DNA of 64,000 nucleotides from Erythrobacteraceae bacterium WH01K (GTDB taxonomy: Bacteria > Pseudomonadota > Alphaproteobacteria > Sphingomonadales > Sphingomonadaceae): NCBI GenBank assembly GCA_027941995.1, contig CP115966.1, positions 1,674,001-1,738,000 on the forward strand, given 5' to 3'. This document shows, in pieces, positions 53,945-63,882 of the stretch. The notes under the pieces were generated by a model. It was not told the DNA's origin. It saw only the letters and a list, made by a program, of their open reading frames with translations, and made no database searches. Made by a program: the position numbers and the translations under genes. Numbering within the stretch: the stretch's first letter is position 1; every line of letters begins with the position of its first letter.

Positions 53945-54631
53945 TCAGAGCCAGCTGGAAATCTGCTCCAGCGGTTTCTTTCGCACGGCATGGACCGGAA
54001 CGGTCGCGCCCTCTGCCGGAAGGCCGGCGACGACGATCATCAGCGGCTTTTCATGCTCTGGCCGCCCGCACAACTCGCGCAGGAATCCCATGGGCGAGGG
54101 CGTGTGGGTCAGCGTTGCCAGACCCGCTTCGTGCAGCGTCGCAATCAGCATTCCGCAGGCGATCCCGACGCTTTCATTGACGTAGTAATTTTGCGTCTGG
54201 CCGTCTTCCTCGATACCGCCCTTGCGCTGCGCGAACACGGCGATGAGGTAGGGCGCCGTCTCCAGGAAGGGCTTCTGAGCATCGGTCCCGATCGGGGCGA
54301 GGGCGCTGAGCCATTCCTCGCTCGCCTTGGGGTCGCCGCAGTTTTCGCCGTAGAAACGCCGTTCCTCCGCCTCGGCAGCTTCGCGGATGGCGCGCTTCTT
54401 CCCGGGCGAGGCGATGACGGTGAAATGCCAGGGTTGGTGGTTCGCGCCGTTGGGCGCGCTTCCGGCGGCGAGGATGGCCTGCTCGATGATGTCGCGCGGA
54501 ACCGGGGCGTCGGAGAAATACCGGCAGCTGCGGCGGCTCGCCAGCTTTTCGCGCATCGCGCCAGCGCGCGCGATCCGCTCCTCGTCCGGCATGGCCGGAA
54601 GGGAGTAGGGCAGGCTGGCATGATCCTTCAT
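53945..54631 (-). CDS. Nitroreductase family protein
   Basis: 228 residues of the FMN-dependent nitroreductase fold: an Arg-rich start KLASRRSCRYFSD for flavin phosphate binding, AAGSAPNGANHQPWHF, and SVGIACGMLIATLHEAGLAT. Such enzymes reduce nitro compounds, quinones or flavins with NAD(P)H. The physiological substrate is unknown. It lies 9 nt after the 135-residue ORF and follows purL on the same strand. Confidence 0.88.
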   Translation of the reverse strand: MKDHASLPYSLPAMPDEERIARAGAMREKLASRRSCRYFSDAPVPRDIIEQAILAAGSAPNGANHQPWHFTVIASPGKKRAIREAAEAEERRFYGENCGDPKASEEWLSALAPIGTDAQKPFLETAPYLIAVFAQRKGGIEEDGQTQNYYVNESVGIACGMLIATLHEAGLATLTHTPSPMGFLRELCGRPEHEKPLMIVVAGLPAEGATVPVHAVRKKPLEQISSWL

Positions 54632-54640
54632 CAGGCGCGC

Positions 54641-55048
54641 TCAGCGTTCGTCCTTGGGGATGACGAATTTCAGCGCCGACCAGTCGTCACCGATCTCGCA
54701 GCCCTTGGTGGCGACGAAGCCTGCTTTCTCGCCGGCCTCGCGCACCGACGTTTCGTCGACCTCGCATTCCTGCGGAGAGCCTTCGCGCGGCCAGCTGACC
54801 CAGACCTGCCCGTCGCCTGCGATCTCGCCGCGCAAATCCGCCAGCTTGCTGGTCAGCGAGACGGGGCACGTCACGAAGATATGCGCGGCGTCCACACCCT
54901 CGTCCGGGCTGGCGACGAAGGTCAGTTCCAGCGCATATTCGTCGATCTCGTCCTGCACGTCAGCGGGCATCCCGTCGAACCAGCAACGCTGCCCGTCGCG
55001 CAGGTTCAGCCTCTTGGCGAGCGGCGCTTCGGATGACGGGGCGGTCAC
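54641..55048 (-). CDS. Small acidic protein of unknown function
   Basis: 135 residues, soluble and acidic, with regular alternating strand and helix pattern (AHIFVTCPVSLTSKLADLRG, then GQVWVSWPREG). The pattern recalls DUF3052-type proteins, but I cannot confirm this. It lies 4 nt after purL and 9 nt before the nitroreductase, so all three are probably cotranscribed. Confidence 0.65.
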   Translation of the reverse strand: MTAPSSEAPLAKRLNLRDGQRCWFDGMPADVQDEIDEYALELTFVASPDEGVDAAHIFVTCPVSLTSKLADLRGEIAGDGQVWVSWPREGSPQECEVDETSVREAGEKAGFVATKGCEIGDDWSALKFVIPKDER

Positions 55049-55052
55049 GCAG

Positions 55053-57299
55053 TCAGGCTTCCATCCAGTCGCGGAAAAACGCTTCGTGCGCTTCCTTCAG
55101 GTCGGCAAGGCTCGCGCCCAGCACATTGTCGCCGCCGACGGTGCCGATGCGGCGGAAGCCGATCTGCGCCGTTTCGCTGTCCCGCGTACCCTTGGCTAGC
55201 GCTGCATTCAGGGCTTCGGTGTCCGGGACACAGACGACGTAGCGCGCCTGGTCTTCGCCGAACCACCACTGCGCAGGCGTGTAGTCGGGATTACCTTCGA
55301 CCTCTGCGCCAAGCCCGCTGGCCAGCGCCATTTCGGCCAGGGCCACGGCCAGGCCGCCATCCGAGAGGTCGTGCACGGCGTTGACCAGCCCGTCGGCGAT
55401 CAGTTCGCGCACGATCTCGCCAGCATTGCGTTCGATGACAAGGTCGGTCGGCGGCGTGCGCCCTTCGTCGCGGCCGTGGATTTCCTTCAGCCAGAGCGAC
55501 TTGCCGAGATGCGAGCGCGTCGGGTCGGGCTTGGCCCAGAATTCCGGTCCGACGAGATACAGCGTGTCGCCTTCGTTCTTGAACCCCATGGTCATCATGT
55601 CGGCGTAATCGTCGATCAGGCCGACCCCTCCGATGGCCGGGGTGGGCAGGATGGCGGACCCGCCTCCGGTTGCCTTGCTCTCGTTGTAAAGCGACACGTT
55701 GCCGCTCACGATCGGGAAATCGAGCAGGCGGCAGGCATCGCCCATGCCCTCCAGCGCATGGACCAGCTGCGCCATGATTTCGGGGCGCTGGGGGTTCGCG
55801 AAGTTGAGGCAGTTGGTCACTGCCAGCGGCCGTGCGCCGACGGCGCACAGGTTGCGGAACGCCTCGGCAATCGCCTGCTTGCCCCCTTCATAGGGGTCGG
55901 CATGGACGTAGCGCGGCGTGCAGTCGGTGGTGATGGCCAAAGCCTTCTTCGTACCATGCACGCGGACCACGCCCGCATCGCCGCCGGTCTGCAGCGTGTC
56001 GGCGCCGACCTGGCTGTCATACTGGCGCGCGATCCACCCGCGCGAGGCGAGGGCAGGGCTGCCCATCAGCTTGAGGAGGTCGGCGGCGACATCCGTGCTT
56101 TCGGGCACGCCGTCCAGCGGCTTCACCCCGGCCCAGGCCTTGTATTCCTCTTTCGAGAGATAGGGCCGGTCATATTCCGGCGCATCGGCGGCGAGCGGCC
56201 CCAGCGGGATGTCGCACACGACTTCGCCGCCGAATTCCAGCACCATGTGCTGCGTATCGGTCACCTCGCCAATGACGGCGAAATCCAGTTCCCATTTTTC
56301 GAAGATGGCAGCGGCCATGTCTTCCTTGCCGGGTTTCAGCACCATGAGCATTCGCTCCTGGCTTTCCGACAGCATCATCTCGTAGGGCGTCATGCCCTCT
56401 TCGCGGCAGGGCACCTTGTCCATGTCGAGCCGGATGCCCGCCTTGCCATTGGTTGCCATCTCGACGCTGGAGCTGGTCAGGCCGGCCGCGCCCATGTCCT
56501 GGATCGCGACGATCGCATCGGTCGCCATCAGTTCCAGGCACGCCTCGATCAGCAGCTTCTCGGTAAAGGGATCGCCGACCTGAACCGTGGGGCGCTTCGC
56601 CTCGGCATCTTCCTCGAAATCGGCGCTGGCCATGGTCGCGCCGTGAATGCCGTCGCGTCCGGTCTTGGACCCGACATAGACGATCGGGTTCCCGACGCCG
56701 GTCGCGGCGCTGTAGAAGATCTTGTCCGCATCCGCGACGCCCACCGTCATCGCGTTGACGAGGATGTTGCCGTCATAGGCGGGATGGAAATTCGTCTCGC
56801 CCGCAACGGTCGGCACGCCGACGCAATTGCCGTAGCCTCCGATGCCAGCGACCACGCCCTGCACCAGGTGCTTCATCTTTGGATGGTCGGGCCGTCCGAA
56901 GCGCAGCGCGTTGGCATTCGCCACGGGCCGTGCGCCCATGGTGAAGACATCGCGCAAGATGCCGCCGACGCCGGTCGCCGCGCCCTGATAGGGTTCGATA
57001 TAGCTCGGGTGGTTGTGGCTCTCCATCTTGAAGATGGCGGCCTGACCATCGCCAATGTCGATCACGCCCGCATTCTCGCCCGGGCCGCAGATCACCCACG
57101 GCGCCTCGGTCGGCAGCTTCTTCAGGTGCAGGCGCGAGGATTTGTAGGAGCAGTGTTCGCTCCACATCACGGAAAAGATGCCCAGTTCCACGAGGTTCGG
57201 CTCGCGGCCCAGACCGCTGAGGACGCGTTCGTATTCCTCGGGGCTGAGCCCGTGCTGCTCTATGATTTCGGGGGTGATCGAGTCGGTATGTGTCGCCAT
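55053..57299 (-). CDS. purL: Phosphoribosylformylglycinamidine synthase subunit PurL
   Basis: 748 residues, the small PurL type that works with PurS and PurQ in purine synthesis. The start [20 protein letters not shown], then [48 protein letters not shown], and [16 protein letters not shown] near the end are all typical. ATG 57299 begins the family sequence; the longer frame is run-on. purS and purQ are not in the window. The membrane protein gene ends 10 nt before it. Confidence 0.97.
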   Translation of the reverse strand: MATHTDSITPEIIEQHGLSPEEYERVLSGLGREPNLVELGIFSVMWSEHCSYKSSRLHLKKLPTEAPWVICGPGENAGVIDIGDGQAAIFKMESHNHPSYIEPYQGAATGVGGILRDVFTMGARPVANANALRFGRPDHPKMKHLVQGVVAGIGGYGNCVGVPTVAGETNFHPAYDGNILVNAMTVGVADADKIFYSAATGVGNPIVYVGSKTGRDGIHGATMASADFEEDAEAKRPTVQVGDPFTEKLLIEACLELMATDAIVAIQDMGAAGLTSSSVEMATNGKAGIRLDMDKVPCREEGMTPYEMMLSESQERMLMVLKPGKEDMAAAIFEKWELDFAVIGEVTDTQHMVLEFGGEVVCDIPLGPLAADAPEYDRPYLSKEEYKAWAGVKPLDGVPESTDVAADLLKLMGSPALASRGWIARQYDSQVGADTLQTGGDAGVVRVHGTKKALAITTDCTPRYVHADPYEGGKQAIAEAFRNLCAVGARPLAVTNCLNFANPQRPEIMAQLVHALEGMGDACRLLDFPIVSGNVSLYNESKATGGGSAILPTPAIGGVGLIDDYADMMTMGFKNEGDTLYLVGPEFWAKPDPTRSHLGKSLWLKEIHGRDEGRTPPTDLVIERNAGEIVRELIADGLVNAVHDLSDGGLAVALAEMALASGLGAEVEGNPDYTPAQWWFGEDQARYVVCVPDTEALNAALAKGTRDSETAQIGFRRIGTVGGDNVLGASLADLKEAHEAFFRDWMEA

Positions 57300-57309
57300 G
57301 CCTCGCGCG

Positions 57310-57990
57310 TTAGCGCCGCAGGCTCGTGACTGCCAGTCCGACCTCGCGTTTATGCCACCGCGTCGCGCCGACCCATGCCGCCAGCAGCGTCGCGACAAGG
57401 AACGCGGCCAGTGCCGACAGATAGAAGGCGGGGCCGGCGGTCTCCGGCTCCGGACCGAACCAGTTGATCGCCTGCATGGCGAGCATGACGCCAAGCAGGA
57501 CCAAAGGCGGCACGAGCGGCCCCTTCGTGCGGCGCATGAAATAGATGAAGCTGCCCAGGATCAGCGCCAGTTCCAACGGAATGGCAGCCCATGGGTAGTT
57601 CCACAGGCCGAAACCGAACTTGTCCTCCCCTCCGGCCAGCGTCAGGTCCGGGCGGTGGGTCACGAGGTCCAGCACCCAGTGCGACAGGACGACGAGGAAA
57701 CCGATCAGGGCGGGCACGACATCGCGCCACTTGACCAGCAGGAACGCTGCGAAGGCGAGGCCCCAGACCGCCGTTCCCAGCAGGCTGTGCGTATAGGGCA
57801 TGAAATAGAGATCGAGCGGGTTCATCGCAGTTATCCCGGGCACGATCCGCATCGCCTCCACGCCGATTGCCGCGAAGGCGAAGAATCCCCAGTCGACCAG
57901 TTGCGCCCCGACGAAAAGCGTCAAGAGTTTCGGCGCGCGGCGCGAAGATGCTGCGGCGATGAATGCCGCGGAGAAATGACCGATGAAAAT
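57310..57990 (-). CDS. Membrane protein with unusual start, YdjM/DUF457-like
   Basis: About 226 residues with about seven membrane helices. [20 protein letters not shown] and [15 protein letters not shown] carry the conserved His/Asp of membrane-bound predicted metal-dependent hydrolases. The first usual start in frame is TTG at 57924, giving 204 residues. But the frame upstream reads [16 protein letters not shown], which looks like the real N-terminus, with no ATG, GTG or TTG before a stop. ATT at 57990, or a GTC at 57993 that may once have been GTG, are the only candidates. Confidence 0.6.
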   Translation of the reverse strand: MFIGHFSAAFIAAASSRRAPKLLTLFVGAQLVDWGFFAFAAIGVEAMRIVPGITAMNPLDLYFMPYTHSLLGTAVWGLAFAAFLLVKWRDVVPALIGFLVVLSHWVLDLVTHRPDLTLAGGEDKFGFGLWNYPWAAIPLELALILGSFIYFMRRTKGPLVPPLVLLGVMLAMQAINWFGPEPETAGPAFYLSALAAFLVATLLAAWVGATRWHKREVGLAVTSLRR

Positions 57991-58022
57991 GACCGCCCCC
58001 CGGTAGCCCTGCTGTCAGGGCA

Positions 58023-58421
58023 TCAGGTAAAGCGCAGAGTTACCCACGTGGCAAGGGCGGCGGCGCTCGCCGTGGCGAAGGCGCCCCATGCGATGTCCGC
58101 CACGGTCACCGTGGTCGACCACTGTTTCAGCACCGCCTGGCTGGTCAGGTCGTAGGTCGCGTAGCACAGCCCGCCCAAGAGGGCGCCGTTCAGGGCGGCA
58201 GTGCCGACCGATCCTGCAGCCAGCCCCGGACGGATCGCAAACCAGATCATGCCGGCGATGTAGATCACGTAGAAAATCCCGGCCGGCACGCCGCGGAAAC
58301 TTTCCGCCATGACCGCGCCGATACGGGGACGGTAGAAATTGGGTCCGGCCCAGCCGAGCCAGAGCGCATCGAGTATGCCGAAAGCGATTGCGGCTGCGAT
58401 ATAGGCGATGATCCACTGCAT
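58023..58421 (-). CDS. DUF2177 family membrane protein
   Basis: 132 residues with four membrane helices. The start MQWIIAYIAAAIAFGILDAL, FYRPRIG and the GLCYATYDLTSQAVLKQW stretch match DUF2177. Function unknown. The start at 58421 begins the first helix, whereas the frame to 58550 adds unrelated residues. It is divergent from xseB and could be cotranscribed with the downstream membrane gene. Confidence 0.85.
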   Translation of the reverse strand: MQWIIAYIAAAIAFGILDALWLGWAGPNFYRPRIGAVMAESFRGVPAGIFYVIYIAGMIWFAIRPGLAAGSVGTAALNGALLGGLCYATYDLTSQAVLKQWSTTVTVADIAWGAFATASAAALATWVTLRFT

Positions 58422-58495
58422 GATCGAAATTCCCTGTTGCCCCGAGCCTTTGCACGCCTTGACCGCGGACTGGCGCACGGTCAAAGCTTCCGGCC

Positions 58496-58789
58496 ATGCA
58501 AGAAGGAACCACAGACCAGGCTTCCCGTTCCGCCACTGCGGAGCAGCCACCGATTTCCGACCTTTCTTTTGAGCAGGCGCTGGCAGCCCTTGAAAAGGTC
58601 GTGCGGCAGCTGGAAAGCGGCGATGTCCCGCTCGACGAATCGATCACGCTCTACGAACGGGGCGAGGATCTTCGCAAGGCATGCCAGGCGCGGCTCGACG
58701 CGGCACAGGCGCGGATCGAGGCGATCGTACAGGATGCCGAGGGCAACGCTACCGGCACGCGTCCCTTCGACGGCAATGCTCCTGCGTGA
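58496..58789 (+). CDS. xseB: Exodeoxyribonuclease VII small subunit
   Basis: 97 residues. The family core LSFEQALAALEKVVRQLESG, then DVPLDESITLYERGEDL, is a helical hairpin that packs on XseA. The ~20-residue N-terminal and Ala/Pro-rich C-terminal ends are not conserved. Its TGA overlaps the GTG start of ispA (GTGA). xseB next to ispA is a common arrangement in bacteria. Confidence 0.94.
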   Translation: MQEGTTDQASRSATAEQPPISDLSFEQALAALEKVVRQLESGDVPLDESITLYERGEDLRKACQARLDAAQARIEAIVQDAEGNATGTRPFDGNAPA

Positions 58790-59706
58790 GCGCGGCGATG
58801 GAATTGGTCGATTCCTCCACCACGAAGCTGGATAGCGCCTTCACCCGCATACAGCGCGACGTCGACGCGGTGTTCGCTGCACTGCTGCCGCTGCCGGAGG
58901 ATACCCGCCGCCCCCTGTTCGAGGCGATGCGGTACAGTGCGATGGACGGGGGCAAGCGGGTGCGCCCGCTGCTGCTGGTCGCGACGGCGGAGATGCTGGG
59001 CGTCGCACGAGATCCGGCCCTGCGCGCAGGCTGCGCGGTCGAGGCGATCCATGCCTATTCGCTGATCCATGACGACCTGCCCTGCATGGACGATGATGCC
59101 TTGCGCCGCGGCAAGCCGACGCTGCACCGGGCTTTCGACGAAGCGACGGCGGTCCTTGCAGGCGACAGCCTCCACGCGCTGGCCTTCGAAATCCTGACCG
59201 ATCCGGCGACGACAAGCGATCCTTTCACCATGGCGCAGCTGGTGCGCACGCTGGCCACCGCGTCGGGGATGAACGGCATGGCGGGCGGACAGGTGATGGA
59301 CATGGCCGCCGACAGCGCGACCTACGACCTGCCGACGATCACACGGCTGCAACAACTCAAGACCGGCGCGCTGCTGGCGGCGAGCGTCGAAATGGGCGCC
59401 ATCCTCGCCAAGCTTCCGCCGGAAGGGCGCGGCCCGCTCAGGGCCTATGCGCGCGATATCGGCCTCGCCTTCCAGATCGCGGACGACCTGCTGGACGTCG
59501 AAGGCGATGCGGAAACGGTCGGCAAGGCGGTGGGCAAGGACAGCGAGCAGGGCAAGCAGACCTTCGTGACCCTGATGGGCGTGGAGGGGGCTCGAAACCA
59601 GTCGCGTGCGCTGGTCGAACAGGCAGCCGGGCATCTTGCCCAGTATGGCGAGGACGCGGACCTGCTGGTCGCCCTTGCAAGGTTTATCGTGGAGAGGGAT
59701 CGTTGA
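58786..59706 (+). CDS. ispA: Farnesyl/geranyl diphosphate synthase
   Basis: 306 residues. Condenses isopentenyl diphosphate with allylic diphosphates for quinone, carotenoid and polyprenyl synthesis. The first Asp-rich motif LIHDDLPCMDDD and second FQIADDLLD bind Mg-diphosphate, and GGKRVRPLL and GGQVMDM are normal. The start is GTG 58786, overlapping xseB, or ATG 58798. Its stop overlaps the TTG start of coaD. Confidence 0.94.
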   Translation: MSAAMELVDSSTTKLDSAFTRIQRDVDAVFAALLPLPEDTRRPLFEAMRYSAMDGGKRVRPLLLVATAEMLGVARDPALRAGCAVEAIHAYSLIHDDLPCMDDDALRRGKPTLHRAFDEATAVLAGDSLHALAFEILTDPATTSDPFTMAQLVRTLATASGMNGMAGGQVMDMAADSATYDLPTITRLQQLKTGALLAASVEMGAILAKLPPEGRGPLRAYARDIGLAFQIADDLLDVEGDAETVGKAVGKDSEQGKQTFVTLMGVEGARNQSRALVEQAAGHLAQYGEDADLLVALARFIVERDR

Positions 59707-60227
59707 GCGTACAGACCGACAAGCGGATCGGGGTCTATCCCGGCACTTTCGATCCGATCACGCGCGGCCACCGCGACATCATCCGCCGCGGGGCGAAACT
59801 GGTCGACGAACTGATCATCGGCGTCACCACGAACCCGTCCAAGAACCCCATGTTCACGCCGGAAGAGCGCATGAAGATGGTAACGGCCGAACTGGCGGAG
59901 ATGGGGCTCGACAATACCCGCGTGGTGGGTTTCGACGCCCTGCTGATGAAATTCGCCCGCAAGCAGGGCGCCAGCGTCATAGTGCGCGGCCTGCGTGCCG
60001 TGGCCGACTTCGAATACGAGTACCAGATGGCCGGCATGAACCAGCAGCTCGACGACGAGATCGAGACCGTGTTCCTGATGGCTGACGTCTCGCTCCAGCC
60101 CATCGCATCGAAGCTGGTGAAGGAAATCGCCCTTTACGGCGGCGACATCTCGCCCTTCGTCAGCGATGCCGTGCGCGCCCAGGTCGATGCGCGGGTCGCC
60201 GAGATCGGTCGCAAGGGCGAGTACTGA
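59703..60227 (+). CDS. coaD: Phosphopantetheine adenylyltransferase
   Basis: 174 residues. Adenylates 4'-phosphopantetheine to dephospho-CoA. The nucleotide-binding YPGTFDPITRGHRDII and VIVRGLRAVADFEYE motifs and the SSK-like end region ASKLVKEIALYGGDI are intact. Translation starts at TTG 59703, overlapping the ispA stop (TTGA). With panB at 18 kb, two coenzyme A pathway genes lie in this window. Confidence 0.96.
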   Translation: MSVQTDKRIGVYPGTFDPITRGHRDIIRRGAKLVDELIIGVTTNPSKNPMFTPEERMKMVTAELAEMGLDNTRVVGFDALLMKFARKQGASVIVRGLRAVADFEYEYQMAGMNQQLDDEIETVFLMADVSLQPIASKLVKEIALYGGDISPFVSDAVRAQVDARVAEIGRKGEY

Positions 60228-60333
60228 CATCACCACGCATGGCGGCCCGTCCGCTTCCATTCATTGTAACGACAGTGCTGCATGGGTAAGCCGCGCAGCA
60301 TACCGATATTCGCCAATTCAGGACTGTAGACCC

Positions 60334-61023
60334 ATGTTCAAACGCCTTGTCACCGCCGGTGCCCTTGCCGCGCTGGCCGTTTCTCCCGCGCTGGCACAGG
60401 AGGCCGAAGCGCCCGCAGCGCCAAAGGTCTACGAGAAGGTGAATTTCAACGCGCAGGAAGACCCGGAAAACATCCTGCTGCTCGACCTGTCGAACGGGCA
60501 GCGGGTCGGCATCCGCCTGATGTCCGACTGGGCCCCCAGCCATGTGGAGCGGGTGAAGACGCTGACCCGGCAGGGCTTTTACGACGGGGTCATCTTCCAC
60601 CGCGTGATTGACGGCTTCATGGCGCAGACCGGCGATCCGACCGGTACGGGGCAGGGCGGATCGACGCTCCCCGACCTGGAAGAGGAGTTCAATCCGCTGC
60701 CGCATCTTCGCGGCACCGTGTCCATGGCCCGCGCGCAGAGCGAGGACAGCGCCAACAGCCAGTTCTTCATCGTATTCTACCCGCGTTTCTCGCTGGACAA
60801 CAAATACACCAATTTCGGCCGGGTGATTTCCAACATGGCCGCGGTCGATACCATCCAGCGGGGCGAGCCGCCGCAGAACCCGACCCGGATCCTGCAGGCA
60901 TCGATCGCCGCCGACAACAAGCCGCAGATCACCACCCCTCCGCCGGCACCCGTGTCCGAAGAGGAAGCGCCGTCCTTCGACGGGATTTCGGTCGACGACC
61001 TGAACGCGCCGCTGTCGGAGTAA
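60334..61023 (+). CDS. Periplasmic cyclophilin-type peptidyl-prolyl isomerase
   Basis: 229 residues. A signal peptide (MFKRLVTAGALAALAVSPALA, cut near residue 21) precedes the cyclophilin domain: FYDGVIFHRVIDGFMAQTGD with the catalytic Arg, GQGGSTLPDLEEEF, SMARAQSEDSANSQFFIVF, and LDNKYTNFGRV. A Pro-rich acidic tail of about 40 residues follows. It helps fold exported proteins. The frame to 60166 overlaps coaD and is not used. Confidence 0.93.
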   Translation: MFKRLVTAGALAALAVSPALAQEAEAPAAPKVYEKVNFNAQEDPENILLLDLSNGQRVGIRLMSDWAPSHVERVKTLTRQGFYDGVIFHRVIDGFMAQTGDPTGTGQGGSTLPDLEEEFNPLPHLRGTVSMARAQSEDSANSQFFIVFYPRFSLDNKYTNFGRVISNMAAVDTIQRGEPPQNPTRILQASIAADNKPQITTPPPAPVSEEEAPSFDGISVDDLNAPLSE

Positions 61024-61073
61024 CGCAAAACAGGCAGGTGACGCGCAGGCCGCATCCGCTATAGGCGCTGGCC

Positions 61074-62102
61074 ATGCGCGTTGACCTGTTCGATTTCGAC
61101 CTCCCGCAAGAGCTCATCGCCCTGCGCCCCGCGTCACCGCGCGATGCGGCGCGGATGCTGCTGGTGCGCGGGGACGAGCCGTTCGCCGACATGGGGGTGC
61201 GCGACCTGCCCGGGCTGCTGGAGCCGGGCGACGTGCTGGTCTTCAACGACACCCGCGTCATCCCCGCACAGCTGACCGGCAGGCGCGGGGAAGCGACCAT
61301 CGGCGCCACCTTGCACAAGAGGATCGACCTGCGCCGCTGGCAGGCCTTCATCCGCAATGCCAAGCGGTTGAAACCCGGAGACCGGGTCGATTTCGGCGAA
61401 GGCGTATCCGCCATTTCGGAAAGCCGCGCGGCCGATGGCAGCTGGACACTGGCCTTCGAGGGCGATGAACCGGTCGAGGTCCTGCTGGAGCGCGCAGGCA
61501 CCATGCCCCTGCCGCCTTATATCGCGGGCAAGCGCGCCACGGACGAGCGCGACCGCGAGGACTACCAGACGATTTTCGCGCGCGAGGAAGGGGCCGTGGC
61601 CGCCCCCACCGCGGCGCTGCACTTCACGCCCGGCCTGCTGGCCGCTCTCGATGAACGCGGTATCGCGCGCGAAACCCTGACGCTGCATGTGGGCGCGGGC
61701 ACGTTCCTCCCGGTCAAGGCGGACGATACCGACGACCACGCAATGCATGCCGAGTGGGGCCGGATCGAGCCGGACGTGGCTGCCCGCCTCAATGCCGCGC
61801 GTGCAAATGGCGGCCGCATCATTGCGGTCGGCACCACGACGCTCCGACTGCTGGAAAGCGCGGCGAGCGAAGACGGCGCGATAAAACCCTTCGCTGGCGA
61901 TACGTCGATCTTCATCACGCCGGGCTATAGCTTTCGCGCGGTCAACGGCCTGATGACCAATTTCCACCTGCCCAAGTCGACCCTGATGATGCTGGTCAGC
62001 GCTCTGGTCGGCCGAGAGCGGATGATGGACGCCTACGCCCACGCCATTGGCGAAGGCTACCGCTTCTACAGCTATGGCGATTCCTCGCTTCTCCTGCCAT
62101 GA
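61074..62102 (+). CDS. queA: S-adenosylmethionine:tRNA ribosyltransferase-isomerase QueA
   Basis: 342 residues. Makes epoxyqueuosine in tRNA from 7-aminomethyl-7-deazaguanine and S-adenosylmethionine. The start [20 protein letters not shown], then [29 protein letters not shown], and the end [20 protein letters not shown] are all typical. The ABC transporter gene starts 7 nt after its stop. Confidence 0.97.
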   Translation: MRVDLFDFDLPQELIALRPASPRDAARMLLVRGDEPFADMGVRDLPGLLEPGDVLVFNDTRVIPAQLTGRRGEATIGATLHKRIDLRRWQAFIRNAKRLKPGDRVDFGEGVSAISESRAADGSWTLAFEGDEPVEVLLERAGTMPLPPYIAGKRATDERDREDYQTIFAREEGAVAAPTAALHFTPGLLAALDERGIARETLTLHVGAGTFLPVKADDTDDHAMHAEWGRIEPDVAARLNAARANGGRIIAVGTTTLRLLESAASEDGAIKPFAGDTSIFITPGYSFRAVNGLMTNFHLPKSTLMMLVSALVGRERMMDAYAHAIGEGYRFYSYGDSSLLLP

Positions 62103-62109
62103 CGACCGG

Positions 62110-63063
62110 ATGGATGATGCCATTCTGCGCCTTCGCGGCCTGACCAAGATCTATGACGGGCGCTTCACCGCGCTCGACAACGTCGATCTCGACATTCGCA
62201 AGGGCGAGATTTTTGCGCTGCTCGGGCCCAATGGTGCGGGCAAGACGACGCTGATCGGCGCGGTCTGCGGCCTCGTCAATCCGACCGCCGGCAGCATCGA
62301 GGTTTTCGGGCAGGACCTGCAAAGCACATGGCGCAGCGCACGAAGCCGCATCGGACTGGTACCGCAGGAACTAAGCACCGACATGTTCGAGCCCGTGATG
62401 CGCTCCGTCAGCTATTCGCGCGGGCTTTTCGGCCTGCCGCCAGACCGCGCCCATATCGAGGACGTGCTTCGCGCGCTGAGCCTGTGGGACAAGCGAGACG
62501 AGCAGATCCGGGCGCTTTCCGGCGGGATGAAGCGGCGCGTCCTGATCGCAAAGGCCATGGCGCACGAGCCGGACCTGCTGTTCCTCGACGAACCGACCGC
62601 AGGCGTCGATGTGGAACTGCGCAAGGATATGTGGAAGCAGATCGGCGCGATGCGGGAGCGGGGCACAACCGTCATCCTGACCACGCACTATATCGAGGAA
62701 GCCGAGCAGATGGCCGACCGCGTCGGGATCATCAGCGGCGGGCGTATCCTGATGGTGGATAACAAGGACGCGATGATGAAGCGCCTGGGCCGGACGGAAG
62801 CGCTGATCGAACTCGCCCGCCCGCTCGCCGCGATACCGCCCGAAATCGCGCGCTATCCCGTCCAGCTGGAAGATGGCGGCACGACGCTGTGCTATCGCGG
62901 CGGCGACGGATCGGGGAAGGGACGCGGCGAAGTCGCCGACGTGACCAAGGCCCTGACGGCTGCGGGTATCGACTATGTCGGCATAGACGTGCGCGAAAGC
63001 TCTCTGGAGGATATCTTCGTGGACCTGCTGGAACGCGGGCAGGGGGAAGGGGCCGCGGCATGA
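62110..63063 (+). CDS. ABC transporter ATP-binding protein (YadG-like)
   Basis: 317 residues. Walker A GPNGAGKTT, signature LSGGMKRRVL, Walker B LLFLDEPTAGVD and the switch His in TTHYIEEAEQ are intact, followed by a ~90-residue C-terminal domain. It is of the export type found with ABC-2 permeases such as YadH. The start at 62110 fits the family, and the longer frame overlaps queA. It overlaps the permease start by 4 nt (ATGA). Substrate unknown. Confidence 0.93.
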   Translation: MDDAILRLRGLTKIYDGRFTALDNVDLDIRKGEIFALLGPNGAGKTTLIGAVCGLVNPTAGSIEVFGQDLQSTWRSARSRIGLVPQELSTDMFEPVMRSVSYSRGLFGLPPDRAHIEDVLRALSLWDKRDEQIRALSGGMKRRVLIAKAMAHEPDLLFLDEPTAGVDVELRKDMWKQIGAMRERGTTVILTTHYIEEAEQMADRVGIISGGRILMVDNKDAMMKRLGRTEALIELARPLAAIPPEIARYPVQLEDGGTTLCYRGGDGSGKGRGEVADVTKALTAAGIDYVGIDVRESSLEDIFVDLLERGQGEGAAA

Positions 63064-63830
63064 TGGGGTTCAACCTGCGCAGCACTTGGGCGATCTACCA
63101 GCGCGAGCTGTTCCGCGCCCTTCGCACAGCGTTCCAGTCGATCCTCGCGCCGGTCCTGACGACGGCGCTCTATTTCATCGTCTTCGGTGCGGCCATCGGG
63201 GAGGGTATGCCCGATCTGGGCGGCGTGGATTACGGCGCCTTCATCGTGCCGGGTCTGCTGCTTCTGACCCTGCTCAGCGAAAGCACCTCGAATGCCAGTT
63301 TCGGCATCTACATGCCTCGCTTCACCGGCACGATCTACGAACTCCTCTCCGCACCGGTGGGGGTGGCGGAAACGCTTGTCGGCTTCGTCGGGGCGGCGGC
63401 CACCAAGTCGCTGATCCTCGCCGCCATCATCCTCGCCACGGCGACTTTGTTCGTCGATTACTCCATCGCGCATCCCGTGCTGGCGATCTTCTACATCATG
63501 CTGGTCGCGGCCAGTTTTAGCCTGTTCGGATTCATCCTCGGCGTATGGGCGGACAGTTTCGAGAAGCTGGGGATCATCCCGCAGCTGATCCTGCTGCCAC
63601 TGACGTTCCTTGGCGGCACGTTCTACTCGATCGATATGCTGCCCGAACCGTGGGACACGGTCGCGCTGTTCAATCCGATCGTCTATCTCGTCAGTGGCCT
63701 GCGCTGGACGTTTTACGGCAGCGCCGATGTGCCGATCGAGGTGTCGTTCGGGCTGACCATCGGTTTCCTCGCCGTCTGCATCGCCATCATCGCCTTCATC
63801 TTCCACACGGGCTGGCGCCTGCGGCCATGA
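63060..63830 (+). CDS. ABC-2 type transporter permease (YadH-like)
   Basis: 256 residues with about six membrane helices of the ABC-2 fold: an N-terminal RSTWAIYQRELFRALRTAFQ coupling region, GLLLLTLLSESTSNASFGIY, and the late LILLPLTFLGGTFYSIDMLP, which is typical of the YadH group. It pairs with the preceding ATPase to form an exporter. Two ATGs in a row (63060, 63063) are possible starts. Confidence 0.93.
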   Translation: MMGFNLRSTWAIYQRELFRALRTAFQSILAPVLTTALYFIVFGAAIGEGMPDLGGVDYGAFIVPGLLLLTLLSESTSNASFGIYMPRFTGTIYELLSAPVGVAETLVGFVGAAATKSLILAAIILATATLFVDYSIAHPVLAIFYIMLVAASFSLFGFILGVWADSFEKLGIIPQLILLPLTFLGGTFYSIDMLPEPWDTVALFNPIVYLVSGLRWTFYGSADVPIEVSFGLTIGFLAVCIAIIAFIFHTGWRLRP

Positions 63831-63882
63831 CCAGCGCATCCGGGGTGGAAGGATCTTGCGCGAGGCGCTAGCGGTCGCGGCC

